From Symsagittifera roscoffensis (Eukaryota; Xenacoelomorpha; Acoela; Convolutidae), in assembly GCF_963678635.1 (NCBI RefSeq), contig NC_087062.1, forward strand, positions 99,627,705 through 99,691,704: 64,000 nt of DNA, written 5' to 3'. Positions within the stretch are counted from its first letter, which is position 1; every line of letters begins with the position of its first letter. The translations under genes were made by a program, and so were the position numbers. Positions 54,301-64,000 of this stretch are shown here, one piece after another. Under the pieces are notes generated by a model. The model had not been told where the DNA came from. It saw nothing but the letters and a program-made list of their open reading frames with translations, and did no database searches.

Positions 54301-56560
54301 CTTTTTTATTGCTATTTTCCTTAATTGTGGTGTTAAGGTCATCATTAAGATTTCTGTCATCTTTGTGTTTTTATAGTCATGTGTATTTAATGAGTATGCT
54401 TTTCGAACTAGTGTTTCGATTCGTACTGCTATTTGCTTGATGGTTTCGTTTGGTAATCTGCGAATTTCATTACATAAAACTCTTTGTTGTTGTTTGTTTC
54501 TTTCGGAGTCAAACATTTTTGAAAATTCTTGTGTAAATCTTTTCCAGTTTGATTTTATTTCTTGAGGTAGTACTGAAAACCATTTTTGGGCTGCGCCATC
54601 TAAGGTTGTTTGTATTAACGCTGTGCGTCGATGTATCCAGTTTTGATGTAGTGGCGTATTAATTGGTTCAGGTCCAATATTTAAAATCAGGTTTGCTGTT
54701 ACTGCATTTAAATAATCTTCTACAGAGTATTCAGGGTCTGTTCCTGTGAAAACCATTAAAGGTTTGTTTGATGTTATTGATGATCCACCCATTAGGTATG
54801 GATTCATTGTCATTTGTAATGATTCTGCTGCATTTGGCATTTGAGAAAAATTTGAAAGTTGGTTTCTTGTTATTTCATGTTGTTGGAGATAATATGGGAG
54901 TGGTATTTCGTTTTGCATTTGTGATGGTTGATACGAGTGTGTAGTCATTGGATTTTGTTGTTGAATTGGTTGAAAAGATTGTATATTAATTGGATTTTGT
55001 TGTTGAATTGGTTGTTGATATTGTGCATCTATTGATTGTGGAGAAAAATTTCTATGATTTGTACGTGTTTTTTGTATTCCTTGTCTACGATATTCTTGAG
55101 TATTTTGTGCAAATATATCTGGTTGTAAGAAATCATCATCTGAGGATAAATAATCCATTTGATAAGATGTTTGTTTTTTTATTTTTATTTTGTTGAAAAA
55201 ATGGGTAATTTTCACTGCGATCCTGTGGAGGATTTGGTTGAAAATTTTTGGAATTATATTGGGCTGTTGGGTTATCCCAGTTTCGAGGTTTTGTATATTG
55301 GTTAAAATTCCTTTGTGGTTGATAATTTGTTTTTGATGGATGTGTATAATTATAATTATGGTCTGCAAAGTTGTTTCTAGTGAATGTTTTGCGTGTTTTT
55401 GATGGTATTGTCATGGGTTTGTATGTTTGGTAATCCATATGTGAATATTTAGGGGCAACCGAAGGTTTAACGGTTGATTGTAAGGTTACCTGTGTTTGTG
55501 AAGGATTTGTATTTCTTGGTGTTGTTAAATTTGGGCGTATTGGTGAAATACTTTGTTGTGTAGTTGTTGTGTATACGATTTCTTCATTTATGAAGTGTGA
55601 TGGTGTCTGGATATCTTGTTGAGTAAGATTCCTAGTTCCATTAAGGTTTTCGTTGTGTATGACTGTAGAGTTTAAACTATTATTTTGTGTATCGGGTAAA
55701 AATGTATTATAGTTTAATGGTGTTGCATCGATTGTTAATGGTATTACTCTTACGTAATCTCTTATGTAAGATATTGTACCTATTGCTTGACTTGAGATTG
55801 ATTGTGGAAAGCTTATAAATGCGGGATGAGACCATTCGGGGTCCCAAACATAATCTGATTGTTCTGTGATAGCGGTATCATCGTTCGAATTTTGGGGTCT
55901 AAAATTTTTTCTTGCTTGTGCAATTAAATCAATATTGTGTGTGAAATAATCTATTATGAACCATGCCAAAATTTTTTGTAAATCGTGTTTGGTATGTTGT
56001 GAAACGTCATCTTTCGTGAAATTTTCTTTAATGATGTTTAAATAACTAGAGAGTAGTGTAATTTCATGTCGTACTCTTAAATGTTTGGATGTTTCTGTCG
56101 GTGAGACATTTGTTAATGGGAGTTCATTTTCTAATATCGAAATATAACTATATATTATTGCGAAAACTTCATTGGTGAAAATGGAGTTTGCTCTTTGTGA
56201 GTTATGGTATTGGATGCTTTTTATATATTCTGAAAAAACTTTTGAAAATTCTAAATCAAGATCGTCTGTTTGAATAGTATATGTTCTATTATTATGGTTT
56301 GGGGAAGTGAATTCTATAGAGTAGATTCCATACTGTTGTGTTATGTTGCATATATCTTTTAGATAGTGATCTATGATTTGTCTTTTGATTTTTACATCGG
56401 GGAACTCTGTTTTACATGGACTGATTCCGGGTTCAAATAAATTTACGAGTAAATTTTGACAAAATATGTGTTGTCCTCTATCAGTATCTGCATCTACTAT
56501 AAAAGGAAAGATTTCATCATCATCTGGAGTTTCGTCACCTGGGGTGTGCGTTGAACTCAT
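48334..56560 (-). pseudogene. Gag-pol of element 2 with a single frameshift in gag
   Basis: The gag start is ATG 56560. The first frame stops at 55136 and the rest of the polyprotein is open from there to 48334. The break is a T7 run (55174-55180) where element 1 has T6, so a sequencing or assembly error in the homopolymer is possible. Downstream everything seen in element 1 is present in one frame: zinc knuckle CNYCRRYGHSISEC, DSGAES, YLDD, MCDASNFGIG, integrase DD35E and RKGPYQII. The integrase zinc motif is complete here (ISHTQNIKGH, then CNDCIVC). The RNase H-integrase junction has CAA where element 1 has a stop. One extra codon lies near the C-terminus (about 48580). Confidence 0.9.
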
Positions 56561-56889
56561 TTTTTCGTTCGATGACTGTTAATATGTAATTATTAATGTG
56601 TCGAATTGGTTGATTCCAATTGTATAAATGTACTGGTTTGTGTTTATGCTGTTTTTTTATTCTTCTTTTTCCTCTTTGTGATGAATTTGAAGTTGTTTCT
56701 GAGTCAGAAAAATATAATTGATCGTGTTGTGGGCAATTTTTATCTATTGATTCTTTTAGTTTGTAAAGTTCGTCTAAACTGTTGGTTTCTGATTCTGAAA
56801 ATGCGTTTCGATTTTTTGAAAATCTTTTTCGTGTTATTTGTCTTTGTTTCGTTATTATTTTTCTTTTTAGTGTTTGTCGTTTTGTTCGA
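56534..56889 (-). pseudogene. Truncated 155-aa basic ORF of element 2
   Basis: Only the C-terminal ~118 codons remain, from KRQTLKRK onward. The leader deletion junction at about 56889 brings an in-frame TAA just upstream, and no ATG precedes the basic region. The surviving part is colinear with element 1 and keeps the overlap with gag. Confidence 0.7.
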
Positions 56890-57276
56890 GTTTAAATTTT
56901 AACTGAATAGAAAATGATTTAAGATCCAAGGATAAGCCTTGATGATCTGATTTTAAATTAAGTGACTTTAAGTTTTAATAAAATTTTAAATGTGTGTAAA
57001 GGAAAGATTTAGTGTTTTGATGATATTAGTGAGTTGATGATTGCTGTTATGTTTTAGGTGATGAAGCTGGAACAACAAGATGATTTATGATTACTAACCA
57101 TTTATTGTCATGCTGCTAATTTTTATTTTTATTTTCCAATAAATATTTTTCAAACATGTTTTGTATAATACTGCAGAATTTTAGGAAAACGATCTTAGAT
57201 CTTTTTATCAATCGTTATTGTATAATATTAATTTTGTTTAGCGCCTGAAATGATTTTGAAGATTAACTTCAAGGTT
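56890..57276 (-). other. Leader of element 2 after a ~655-bp deletion
   Basis: Corresponds to about 27295-27685 of element 1. It keeps one copy of the 25-bp hairpin word (56921-56945). The rest is AT-rich with no ORF. Confidence 0.65.
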
Positions 57277-57510
57277 TTATGTTTGCAAATGGAAATCTAA
57301 ATTCATTGCAAGTAGTATTCGAAATATAAAAGTTTGTTCTGGCTTTTGCCGAACTATCATATAACTATACGGCAAGTTTCTACTTTGTCGTATGTCGTCT
57401 TTGGTTCGATGTCTTCTTCCAATTCCGGGTAGTTCTATTATGGTTCGGAATATTGGCTCGGATCTATTGAGTCGGAGAGACATTTCAATTAAATTATTGT
57501 CGTATAACAT
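57277..57510 (-). CDS. 77-aa conserved leader ORF, element 2 copy
   Basis: Same length and position (88 nt from the 5' LTR) as 27686-27919, differing at three residues while ten other base changes are silent. It survives intact although the neighbouring 155-aa ORF and leader were deleted. Confidence 0.7.
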   Translation of the reverse strand: MLYDNNLIEMSLRLNRSEPIFRTIIELPGIGRRHRTKDDIRQSRNLPYSYMIVRQKPEQTFIFRILLAMNLDFHLQT

Positions 57511-57586
57511 TTTGTAAATGTTTTTGTCTAATTTCTAATCTATTTTTGGTTAATTCTAATCTAGTAAGGTCTTGTTCGAGACTTAT

Positions 57587-57596
57587 GGTCGCACCA
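57587..57596 (-). promoter_or_regulatory. Candidate primer binding site of element 2
   Basis: GGTCGCACCA on the plus strand, two bases from the 5' LTR, identical to element 1 including the upstream GTTCGAGAC T-loop-like word. Confidence 0.55.
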
Positions 57597-57598
57597 GA

Positions 57599-58006
57599 TG
57601 AGTTAGGACCGAGGTGTAACTCATAGAGTAATTTCGGATAGGGTACACCGTCTGCTCGTCACGCTATCTTATTTTCGGCCGGATAGATTCGTGCAACTTC
57701 TTAGTCTAATACCGATCCTAATCTTACTCTTATACTATCTAGTCTCAGGTTGTTTAACTAGTCTCTGCTAGGCTCAATAGATCTAGGGTATACGGGTTTA
57801 TTGCGGCTGCTGAAGTGCTCGGGAGAGTCCAACTAATTTCTAAGTTAAATTCAAATCTCTCTGGTGCTGAAATTACAAGTAACTTCAGCACTTACAAATA
57901 AGTGGGTTGTTAGTTAGATGGATCATGATTGGTTAATATTAAATACTTTACATTGGTAAAACATTTAATTTATCCAATCATAAAATATAGTTTAGATCAG
58001 GTTCCA
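57599..58006 (-). repeat. Right LTR of element 2 (5' LTR in coding sense)
   Basis: 408 bp, TG...CA, one noticed difference from the left LTR, followed by GTTA (58007-58010). Confidence 0.92.
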
Positions 58007-58010
58007 GTTA

Positions 58011-61000
58011 TATTGCCAAATATGCAGATTTCAATTCCCCATAAGTTTGAGAAAATTAAACAGAGAGTTAGTTTTTTTTTAAATTGAGGTCATGGCGTTA
58101 AACTTTTTGAGAAAGTTTTAAAATGTCCGTAGAGATTATAATAAAAAAATCTGTTCAAAATCCGTTGGAAAAATGATTGTTAAAAAGACGAAACTGTTCT
58201 TTAACTTTTTTCTACAAAAGTCGAAACAACAGCATTGCCTAGTTAGCCAAAGGCAAATTTTGCACTCTATTTGTTGCCTCCGGTTGTTGCGAGCTATGAA
58301 GAACATGAAGCAATTTTTGCTGCGATGGAGATTTTCAGTTTCAAAAAAAATCCCACTGGTAGTCATACTCACAAACTATAAGGGTTTGATAAATGCCAGT
58401 TTTGCCCGTTTGGTTAAAATATTGTTTGCTATTTACTGGTTGTCTAACAACTCGTAGTGTCTGTGGCAAACCATTTCAGCTCAAAAATTTTCCAAAATGA
58501 TAGAAAACAAGCAAATTTATCCAAATATAGCGTAAAGAGATATAGAAGTGAACAGTTTTTCTACACTTTGTGAGTAGGAATGATTTGCAAGGAAGTTTTA
58601 CTTATTTTTTTAACAACACTTCTTTTCCAATTATTGAAAATGCAGTCGGTCTAATCACGGTTTTGTTCTGACACAAGCAGTTTGGTTTCGATTTGAAACC
58701 AAAGGTAAGTTCGTCTTATTAGATAGAGTTTTTAATCATAAAAAGTTTGTCAGGGTCTTTTACTGATAGAAAACAGAATATGTAAATTCACAAATACTTT
58801 ATAAATTTTAAGTTTATTGATCAACTGTACAATCTAACCTCATATGAGCTACCGTAAAATGTCTACCTTCATTATTGAATAAAATTTGTATGATGTAAAT
58901 AGCTTCAGCTAATTTTAAAACTTGTTATTTTTCGAATTGAAAACATGTTTTTCTCTAAACTATTTTCTCAAAAATGATTGTATTTTCTCCAGTTAAACCT
59001 ATCAGGGGGGAATGGGTTTACGGCTGGTTTTTATAGTCTCGCCCCATGGGCATTGGAGGTATCAAAACTTGATATTTTGTGATATTTTGAAAATATCAAT
59101 TAAAATTCATTCTACAATTTCTTTTTTATTTGATAATTAAATTGGTTTTGAAAGAAATTTTGGACCAATATAAGATCAGCTAGAATGAAAAAGCTTTGTT
59201 TTTAAAACTTTACTGTCTCATCATGAAATCAAAAAAAAATCTTTTTCAAAATATGAGTAGGGTATTGGTTTTATGAGAAACTCATTGTCTAGCTTCAGAG
59301 TTTATTGATTTTGGCTCCATAAATATACAAAAATTCTCAACTGTGTAATAAACTAAAGAAAATAGTGCAGAGGTAAAATTAAAACCATGTATCAAAATGT
59401 ATCTAAACAGATTCTAAACTCCAATTTAACAAAATTTAAACGCGTACAGCGTGCTTTAGTTTCCAGAAGTACTTATGTTTTAGTTGCAGTTCAGTAGTTT
59501 TTAGTAGTTCAATCGGTAGTCTACTAGTAAAACAGTCAAAAATGAAAGATTGTCAACCCAGATGAGAATCTTCTAATTTATTCTACTTTTCGCAAGTATT
59601 TAAAACTGTCAGTCCACTCTTTCGTATTTTAGGGCCCAACTTGAACTTGCAAATCATCAGCTGCCTTTTGATTTGTGGTTTAAATTTTGGCGCGAGAACC
59701 AAAAAAAAAAACGAAGTTTTTCATTTTCAGAAAAACTGATAAAAAAACAAAGGTTCTAACGTAGATTTTCTTTGTTTGAATAATATATTTTTGAATAAAA
59801 AAAACGTCTGAGTGAGCTTTGAAGTGCTTTTACAGTTACATCACGGGGCCAACTTGTACATTTTGTTAACGTAGATAATTGTATATTTTCGGTTGATTTT
59901 AGAGACAAGGCTTGAACATGTCAAAATTTAACAGCTGAATCCATTTTTCTTAAATTTAATTTAATTTTTAAGTGAATAACATCATCCAAAAACAAAAAAA
60001 AGGATAGCCGGTTACTGTGCAAGCAGCACAATGTTTCAACCGTAGTTTTAAAAAAGTTTTAATTTCAAAATAGCCTCGTTTTTTCTGTGTGGTGTGATAA
60101 AGGGACCTGAACGAAATGCAACAACTTAGGCACATTTTATAGTCATTGTGAAATAAGAAAATTGTAAAACAATTTTTTTTTAAATGGCAAGAAAAACAAA
60201 ATAAATTATTTAACAAATTTTTTGAAATAAAAATTTTTCATAATTTTTGCAGAAATTTTGGGAAATTTCGAAGTTTTTGGTTTCCATAATGGCGCTAAAA
60301 CCCTAAATTCACCTGATTAAAACTAAGTTTTTTGAGGCTTAAATTACGCATAAATAAGTAATTGTGAGCCTGCTTGCTCGCTTTATTCGCTTGAATTTAT
60401 GCTAAAAACCAAAAAAAAAATTGATTTTCTCACAACAGGAACATTTTTTGATACTGGGCTTTAATATGTTATATCATTCAACCAATTCGAACGATTTTTG
60501 TGATACCTGATTTTGCGAGAAAAAAGTTCAAAAAAATCTAAAACAAACACATATTTCCTCTCCATTTTTAATGGTCGAACAAAAACCAAAAAAAAGTGTT
60601 GAACTTAAAGTCATAATTTGCGCAAATGTAATATTAATAGCTTGTCAAATCCGCAAATGGTTCTAAACTACGTAGTATTTTTTCTGAATTCCGCAAATTT
60701 AGCTGAATAAGATAGTTTCGGGAGATGCACTTTATCTTTTAACCGTTTGTCTCATGATTCCACAGCCTCACTGCCGATTTCGCATTAATCATTTTCAAGC
60801 CATGTCGCGCAATAAGTTAAAAAAAAGAAAAAATTTGTTTAGTCTTGTACAGCAGTTTCTTGTGTTGATCACTTAAATGGTTTTTAGGAAAACCCTGAAG
60901 AGCTAAAAAAAAACTTTTCTCTCTTCATCGCTCGCCAAAATTTCTTTTCAAAATAGTTATTAAAAATTTAATCATGGAATCTCAAAAAATGCAAACACCC

Positions 61001-61154
61001 TATTGCTTTTTTAGTTTTCGATTTATACAAAAGCTAGATCCCAACTCCTCCGATTTAAAGGAAGATGATTTTATAAAATTACAATATCTTTCATGTGCGA
61101 TCAAGTAGTTATTCAAACTTTGCGACCATTTTAAATTTAATTGATCTCTATAAA
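58011..61154. other. AT-rich non-coding region
   Basis: No exon was supported. The overlapping opposite-strand frames at 58136-58457 and the 82-codon frame at 59968-60216 have no recognisable domain and are probably chance. Long A and T runs are common. Confidence 0.45.
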
Positions 61155-61560
61155 CAGTTGCGGATTTAGGGGAGGACGCCCCCTCAGGAAATCGACCCCC
61201 CGCAGACCCAAAGGGTCCCCCTTTGTACTATTTTGAGATACCAATTTTTGGCTGACTGACTTTAAAATTTTTCTATAGGCGCCTTTGGCGCCAATGTATA
61301 CTAATTTTGAGGGGGAGCGCGCGCCGAAAAAACGCAATTTTTTGGTCGAAGTTTTCCCAAAAGTGCCTAAACAACGCCCTTTTTCAAAAGTTTGACTGCG
61401 GCGCAGAAAAATTGATCAAATTAGGGTCTTTACAATAGGTTGGGAGAACTCAGAAAATCAATTTGTTCGACCTAAAGAATAATTTAAAAAAAGGTCAACA
61501 AAATTGTCAATTTTTTTTTGAAAGTCCGCCCCCCTCGAGAAGTTCCTAGATCAGCGCCTG
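61155..61560 (+). mobile_element. hAT-like MITE, copy 2
   Basis: The ends are CAGTTGCGGATTTAGG and CCTAGATCAGCGCCTG. The interior shares GACCCAAAGGG, GGCGCCTTTGGCGCC and GAGCGCGCGCCGAAAAA with copy 1. The flanking octamers (TCTATAAA and CCTATTAG) agree at 5 of 8 positions, so the duplication, if real, is decayed and this copy is older. It lies just downstream of the minus-strand FN3-like gene, in the position of its 3' flank. Confidence 0.7.
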
Positions 61561-61753
61561 CCTATTAGTACAACTCAATTCATTTTACCAGTAAAAAAAT
61601 ATTATTTCTACTAAAAATTTTTTTTTGTTTTTATGGTTTGAATATAACCTAACATATGATTTGTATCATTTTTCAGAGTTTCTGTCAAAACTTCATTTCC
61701 AAATCAGATTTATGAGCCATACATGAAAAGCTTACAGCAATTACAAAAAAAGT

Positions 61754-64000
61754 TCAAATTAACCGTGTTGTTTTCTGACTGTCCACTCGGCAAATGTAAG
61801 CGATGCAAACGATGTTCATCGTCACACTGACAATTAGAAAAATGACACATGCTGTGATTGCCACCGCCCATACTGTCACATTCTTCTCGTCACAAGCCAG
61901 AGTAGCAGAAGTAGCACAGCAACTGGCAGCTAAAACTATACATACATGCGAAGGCGTGGAAAAAACTTACGTTTTTCATTAACAGAAGCAAAAAGAAGTA
62001 CACATAACTCTGTATAGAGAGTTCAAAAAAGTGCGGACTTGTCAGAAATAATCAAAAAGAGCATTCTCCTAATTTTGATCTATTTTTGCTTGCAAGTTTG
62101 AATTTTTAGATGACATAGAGACATACTTTTTGTCTGAAAAATTAGTTTTTGCATGCAAAATTTTCTGAAATTGGTCATTTGCTCTTTTTAATTAATTCTG
62201 TCTGTTCCAACATTTTTGCAGCTCTCTAGAGTTATAATGCTAAATTATGGGTAATATCTTTTTCGTTTCGTTCAAAGAAATCGGAGCGAAGTTAAATGTC
62301 ATGAATTTTTTTAAGTTTATTACTGATTTTCACATGTGTCCAAAAACTAAATTACTTAGGCTGTTGTAATTTCGCCCAAATAAAATGCCGAAGGTTGCCG
62401 ATATTGCCAATAAAAAAACAATGTCACATTTTTTTTTAAAATATTTGGTCAATTGTTTGGCCGAATAATTGTGATTCTCAGGTGAAACTAATAATTCTGG
62501 TAATTTGAGAGTTATATGACATTTGTGTAAAGTGGCCAAAAATGGATGTCGTAAAATAATTTCACTTTTGGGGAGCCTTTTGACTGCTGATGATGTCAAA
62601 AACCTGAAAGCAAGAAGCGTCCGCAACCCCCCCCCCCGCCCCTAAATCTGCTCCTGGCTTTCACCAAAACTTAAAAAACGCACTAATTGATCCCATTAAC
62701 AATCGAGTATTCCTACATGGCCAATAACTCTCTTGGATTCAGCGTTATACGTTACGTGTAAGAGCTGTTTTCATTTTCTGGGAAACTCTAAGATCATCTG
62801 ATTTTGTTTGTCCACAGTCAGTCTTCGACCCGACCGCTACTTGCACGGTTAGAGTGTACACAGTTGCATACTTCAGATCGAGAAAGTATCCCTCCAATTT
62901 ATTCAGAGGGGGAGCGTCTGGAGGCTCAACAGAAGCTGTGATCGTGTCAAAGTTGGAATTGTTATGGACTACTTGATAGTGTATGATCCCATAGTCATAG
63001 GTTTCGAATATTACATCAGGCAACAAAGGGGCTAAAATGGCGAATAAAAATCAAAATGGAATAAGGTTTAAAAATTAAACAAATGGTCAGGGAAGGATCA
63101 AGGATTTTTACGAGAGGTGGGGCGAGGTTATGTTTTCAGAAAAATTCGATAATTTTGATTTTCCGAGCTCTCTAAAGCACTATAAGGACCTTGTTTTGGA
63201 AAAACTTTGAATTTTTAAAAAGAAACAGACCAAAAAAGGCGTGCTAGGCACTTTGGAAAATTTGTCCAAAAAATTGCGTTTTTTGGCGCGCGCTCTCCCT
63301 TCAAAAGTAGTAAATATTGGCGCCAAAGGTGCCTTTAAAAAAACTTAAGGCTCCGTCAGCCAAAAATGAACATCTCAAATTAGTACAAAGGGGGTCGGTC
63401 GACAAAGGGTCGAATCCTTAACGAGAAGGGAGCTGTCCGCCCCCGCCCCTCCCTTAAATCCGTTGGTCCAATGGGGCTTTTGAACTACACCCTAGTCAAT
63501 CAAGGGAGTTCTATGTGACCGTAGTCGAATTGGATCTCAATAGTGATGTTCTGGCGCTTAAAATAAATTATCGTGAAAAGTTTGCATGATAGTTATCTTG
63601 CAAGATCTTGATAGAATTTGACAAGACTCCTGCAAGATACCCTCCATCTTGCAGATCTTGCAAGGTCTTGCAAGATAACCTTCCTTGATAAACTAGTGCC
63701 TTTAATCCTGTAAGGACCCCATTTTAACTATATTTGTGAAGAAAAATGGGGTAAAATAATTATTAATGGATTAATTATTGGAAATGTGATTTTATTATTT
63801 TGAATAGTTAAAAGCTTTTGTAGTGAAAATTACAAACTACACTTGCTATAGAGATTACCCGTCCCTTAAAAGAATTTAATTCAGACGCAATCATCGAAAA
63901 AAACATCGATATTTTTTTCTTCTTTACCTGTACAAGCTACAAGCTCTTGACGGTAGCGGATGTCTCCAATGTCACAGTTAAAAGATGGAAACACGAATTC
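61754..64000 (-). CDS. Single-pass membrane protein with FN3-like domain, three exons (5' truncated by window)
   Basis: Exons on the minus strand are 64000-63928 (donor ACAG/GTAAAG), 63031-62756 (acceptor CATTTTAG, donor ACAC/GTAACG) and 61929-61754 (acceptor AGTTTTAG), ending TGA 61756-61754. Phases match at both junctions (1+2). The middle exon has fibronectin-III-like spacing: YGIIHYQVVHN, then LEGYFLDLKYATVYTLTVQV, a usual second-half pattern. The last exon gives a Cys-rich stem (SCCATSATLACDEKN), one membrane span (VWAVAITACVIFLIVSV) and a short tail (CRVDSQKTTRLI). This is a type I layout with an external N-terminus, as in cell-adhesion or receptor proteins. The family is not identified. 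A hAT-like MITE lies in its first visible intron. Confidence 0.7.
62612..62656. repeat. Isolated end of a hAT-like MITE
   Basis: CCCCTAAATCTGCTCCTG at the right edge matches the terminal inverted repeat of the MITE family and is preceded by a C-run (about 62627-62637). The other end could not be placed, so this is a fragment or a relative with a different interior. It lies in the second visible intron of the FN3-like gene. Confidence 0.4.
63088..63467 (-). mobile_element. hAT-like MITE, copy 3 (inverted)
   Basis: The reverse complement aligns with copy 1 through the GAGAGCTCGG-like, GCGCGCGCC, GGCGCC and GACCC landmarks. The flanking octamers CAAATGGT and CCAATGGG agree at 6 of 8 positions. 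Ends are decayed (CAGGGAAGG and CCGTTGGT). It lies in an intron of the FN3-like gene. Confidence 0.65.
63591..63680. repeat. 90-bp palindromic cluster of CTTGCAAGAT words
   Basis: It begins AGTTATCTTGCAAGATCTTG and ends CAAGGTCTTGCAAGATAACC, imperfect inverted repeats of about 20 bp, with further CTTGCAGATCTTGCA words between. It may be a tiny foldback element or a hairpin. It lies in an intron of the FN3-like gene. Confidence 0.6.

Larger units (their letters stand above)
39760..58006 (-). mobile_element. Element 2: second copy of the giant Ty3/gypsy-type LTR element
   Basis: It is bounded by LTRs 39760-40167 and 57599-58006, both 408 bp, TG...CA, with GTTA duplicated outside (39756-39759 and 58007-58010). 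It is 18.2 kb with the same ORF order as element 1. I saw one LTR-LTR difference (39842 T versus G), so the insertion is young. Lesions: T-run frameshift in gag (55174-55180), nonsense in the envelope-like ORF (44168-44170), 1-nt deletion in the P/S/T/Q-rich frame (about 46892), and a ~655-bp leader deletion removing the start of the 155-aa ORF. Pol beyond the gag frameshift and the 597-aa ORF are open. It keeps the native junction inside the 3' LTR that element 1 lacks. Confidence 0.92.

Noticed and set aside
58136-58457. Overlapping 78- and 94-codon frames on opposite strands
   Set aside because: Neither shows a domain, splice context or a second copy for comparison.
62330-62626. 98-codon minus-strand ORF
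   Set aside because: It falls in an intron of the FN3-like gene, begins beside a MITE end and has no domain. It is likely chance.

Overview
The window looks like nuclear DNA of an invertebrate animal. It is AT-rich, host exons are short with GT-AG introns, one host gene carries an animal-type TIR domain, and most of the rest is transposable elements. The species cannot be named from the sequence. I saw no rRNA, tRNA, CRISPR or bacterial-type features. A 200-base N gap lies at 38805-39004.

Layout. 1-4056: AT-rich DNA with a 54-bp tandem array, a dead zinc-finger ORF and a 29-bp tandem repeat. 4057-5125 (+): three exons of a two-pass membrane protein. 6380-8585 (+): the last two exons of a TIR-domain protein, with a hAT-like MITE (6823-7244) in the intron. 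8635-28416: element 1, a very large Ty3/gypsy-type LTR element on the minus strand, 46 bp past the TIR stop codon. 28417-39759: repeats, including a 1,380-bp copy of sequence also found inside element 1, a dead LINE, two copies of a ~548-bp dispersed repeat, a relic TIR exon and a 2.8-kb CACTA-like element. 39760-58006: element 2, a second copy of the same LTR family, same strand. 58011-64000: mostly non-coding, ending in three exons (-) of a single-pass membrane protein with an FN3-like domain (61754-64000, truncated by the window edge).

The most unusual content is the LTR family. Its LTRs are ~408 bp with TG...CA ends and 4-bp target duplications (AATT for element 1, GTTA for element 2). 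The element is 18-20 kb, about three times a usual Ty3/gypsy element. In coding order it carries a 77-aa leader ORF, a 155-aa basic ORF, a single-frame gag-pol of ~2,740 codons (zinc knuckle, DSGA protease, YLDD RT, RNase H, DD35E integrase with a GPY module), two tiny hydrophobic ORFs joined by ATGA, a ~378-codon P/S/T/Q-rich frame with no usable start, an 872-aa envelope-like glycoprotein, and a 601-aa orphan ORF joined to the envelope by another ATGA overlap. The two copies carry different lesions. Comparing them shows which small ORFs are under constraint.

The left end of element 1 has a structure that a simple insertion cannot give: TSD-LTR-TSD-flank (a solo-LTR allele) followed directly by the interior of the full-length element. 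This is either an assembly chimera of two haplotypes or a real unequal exchange.
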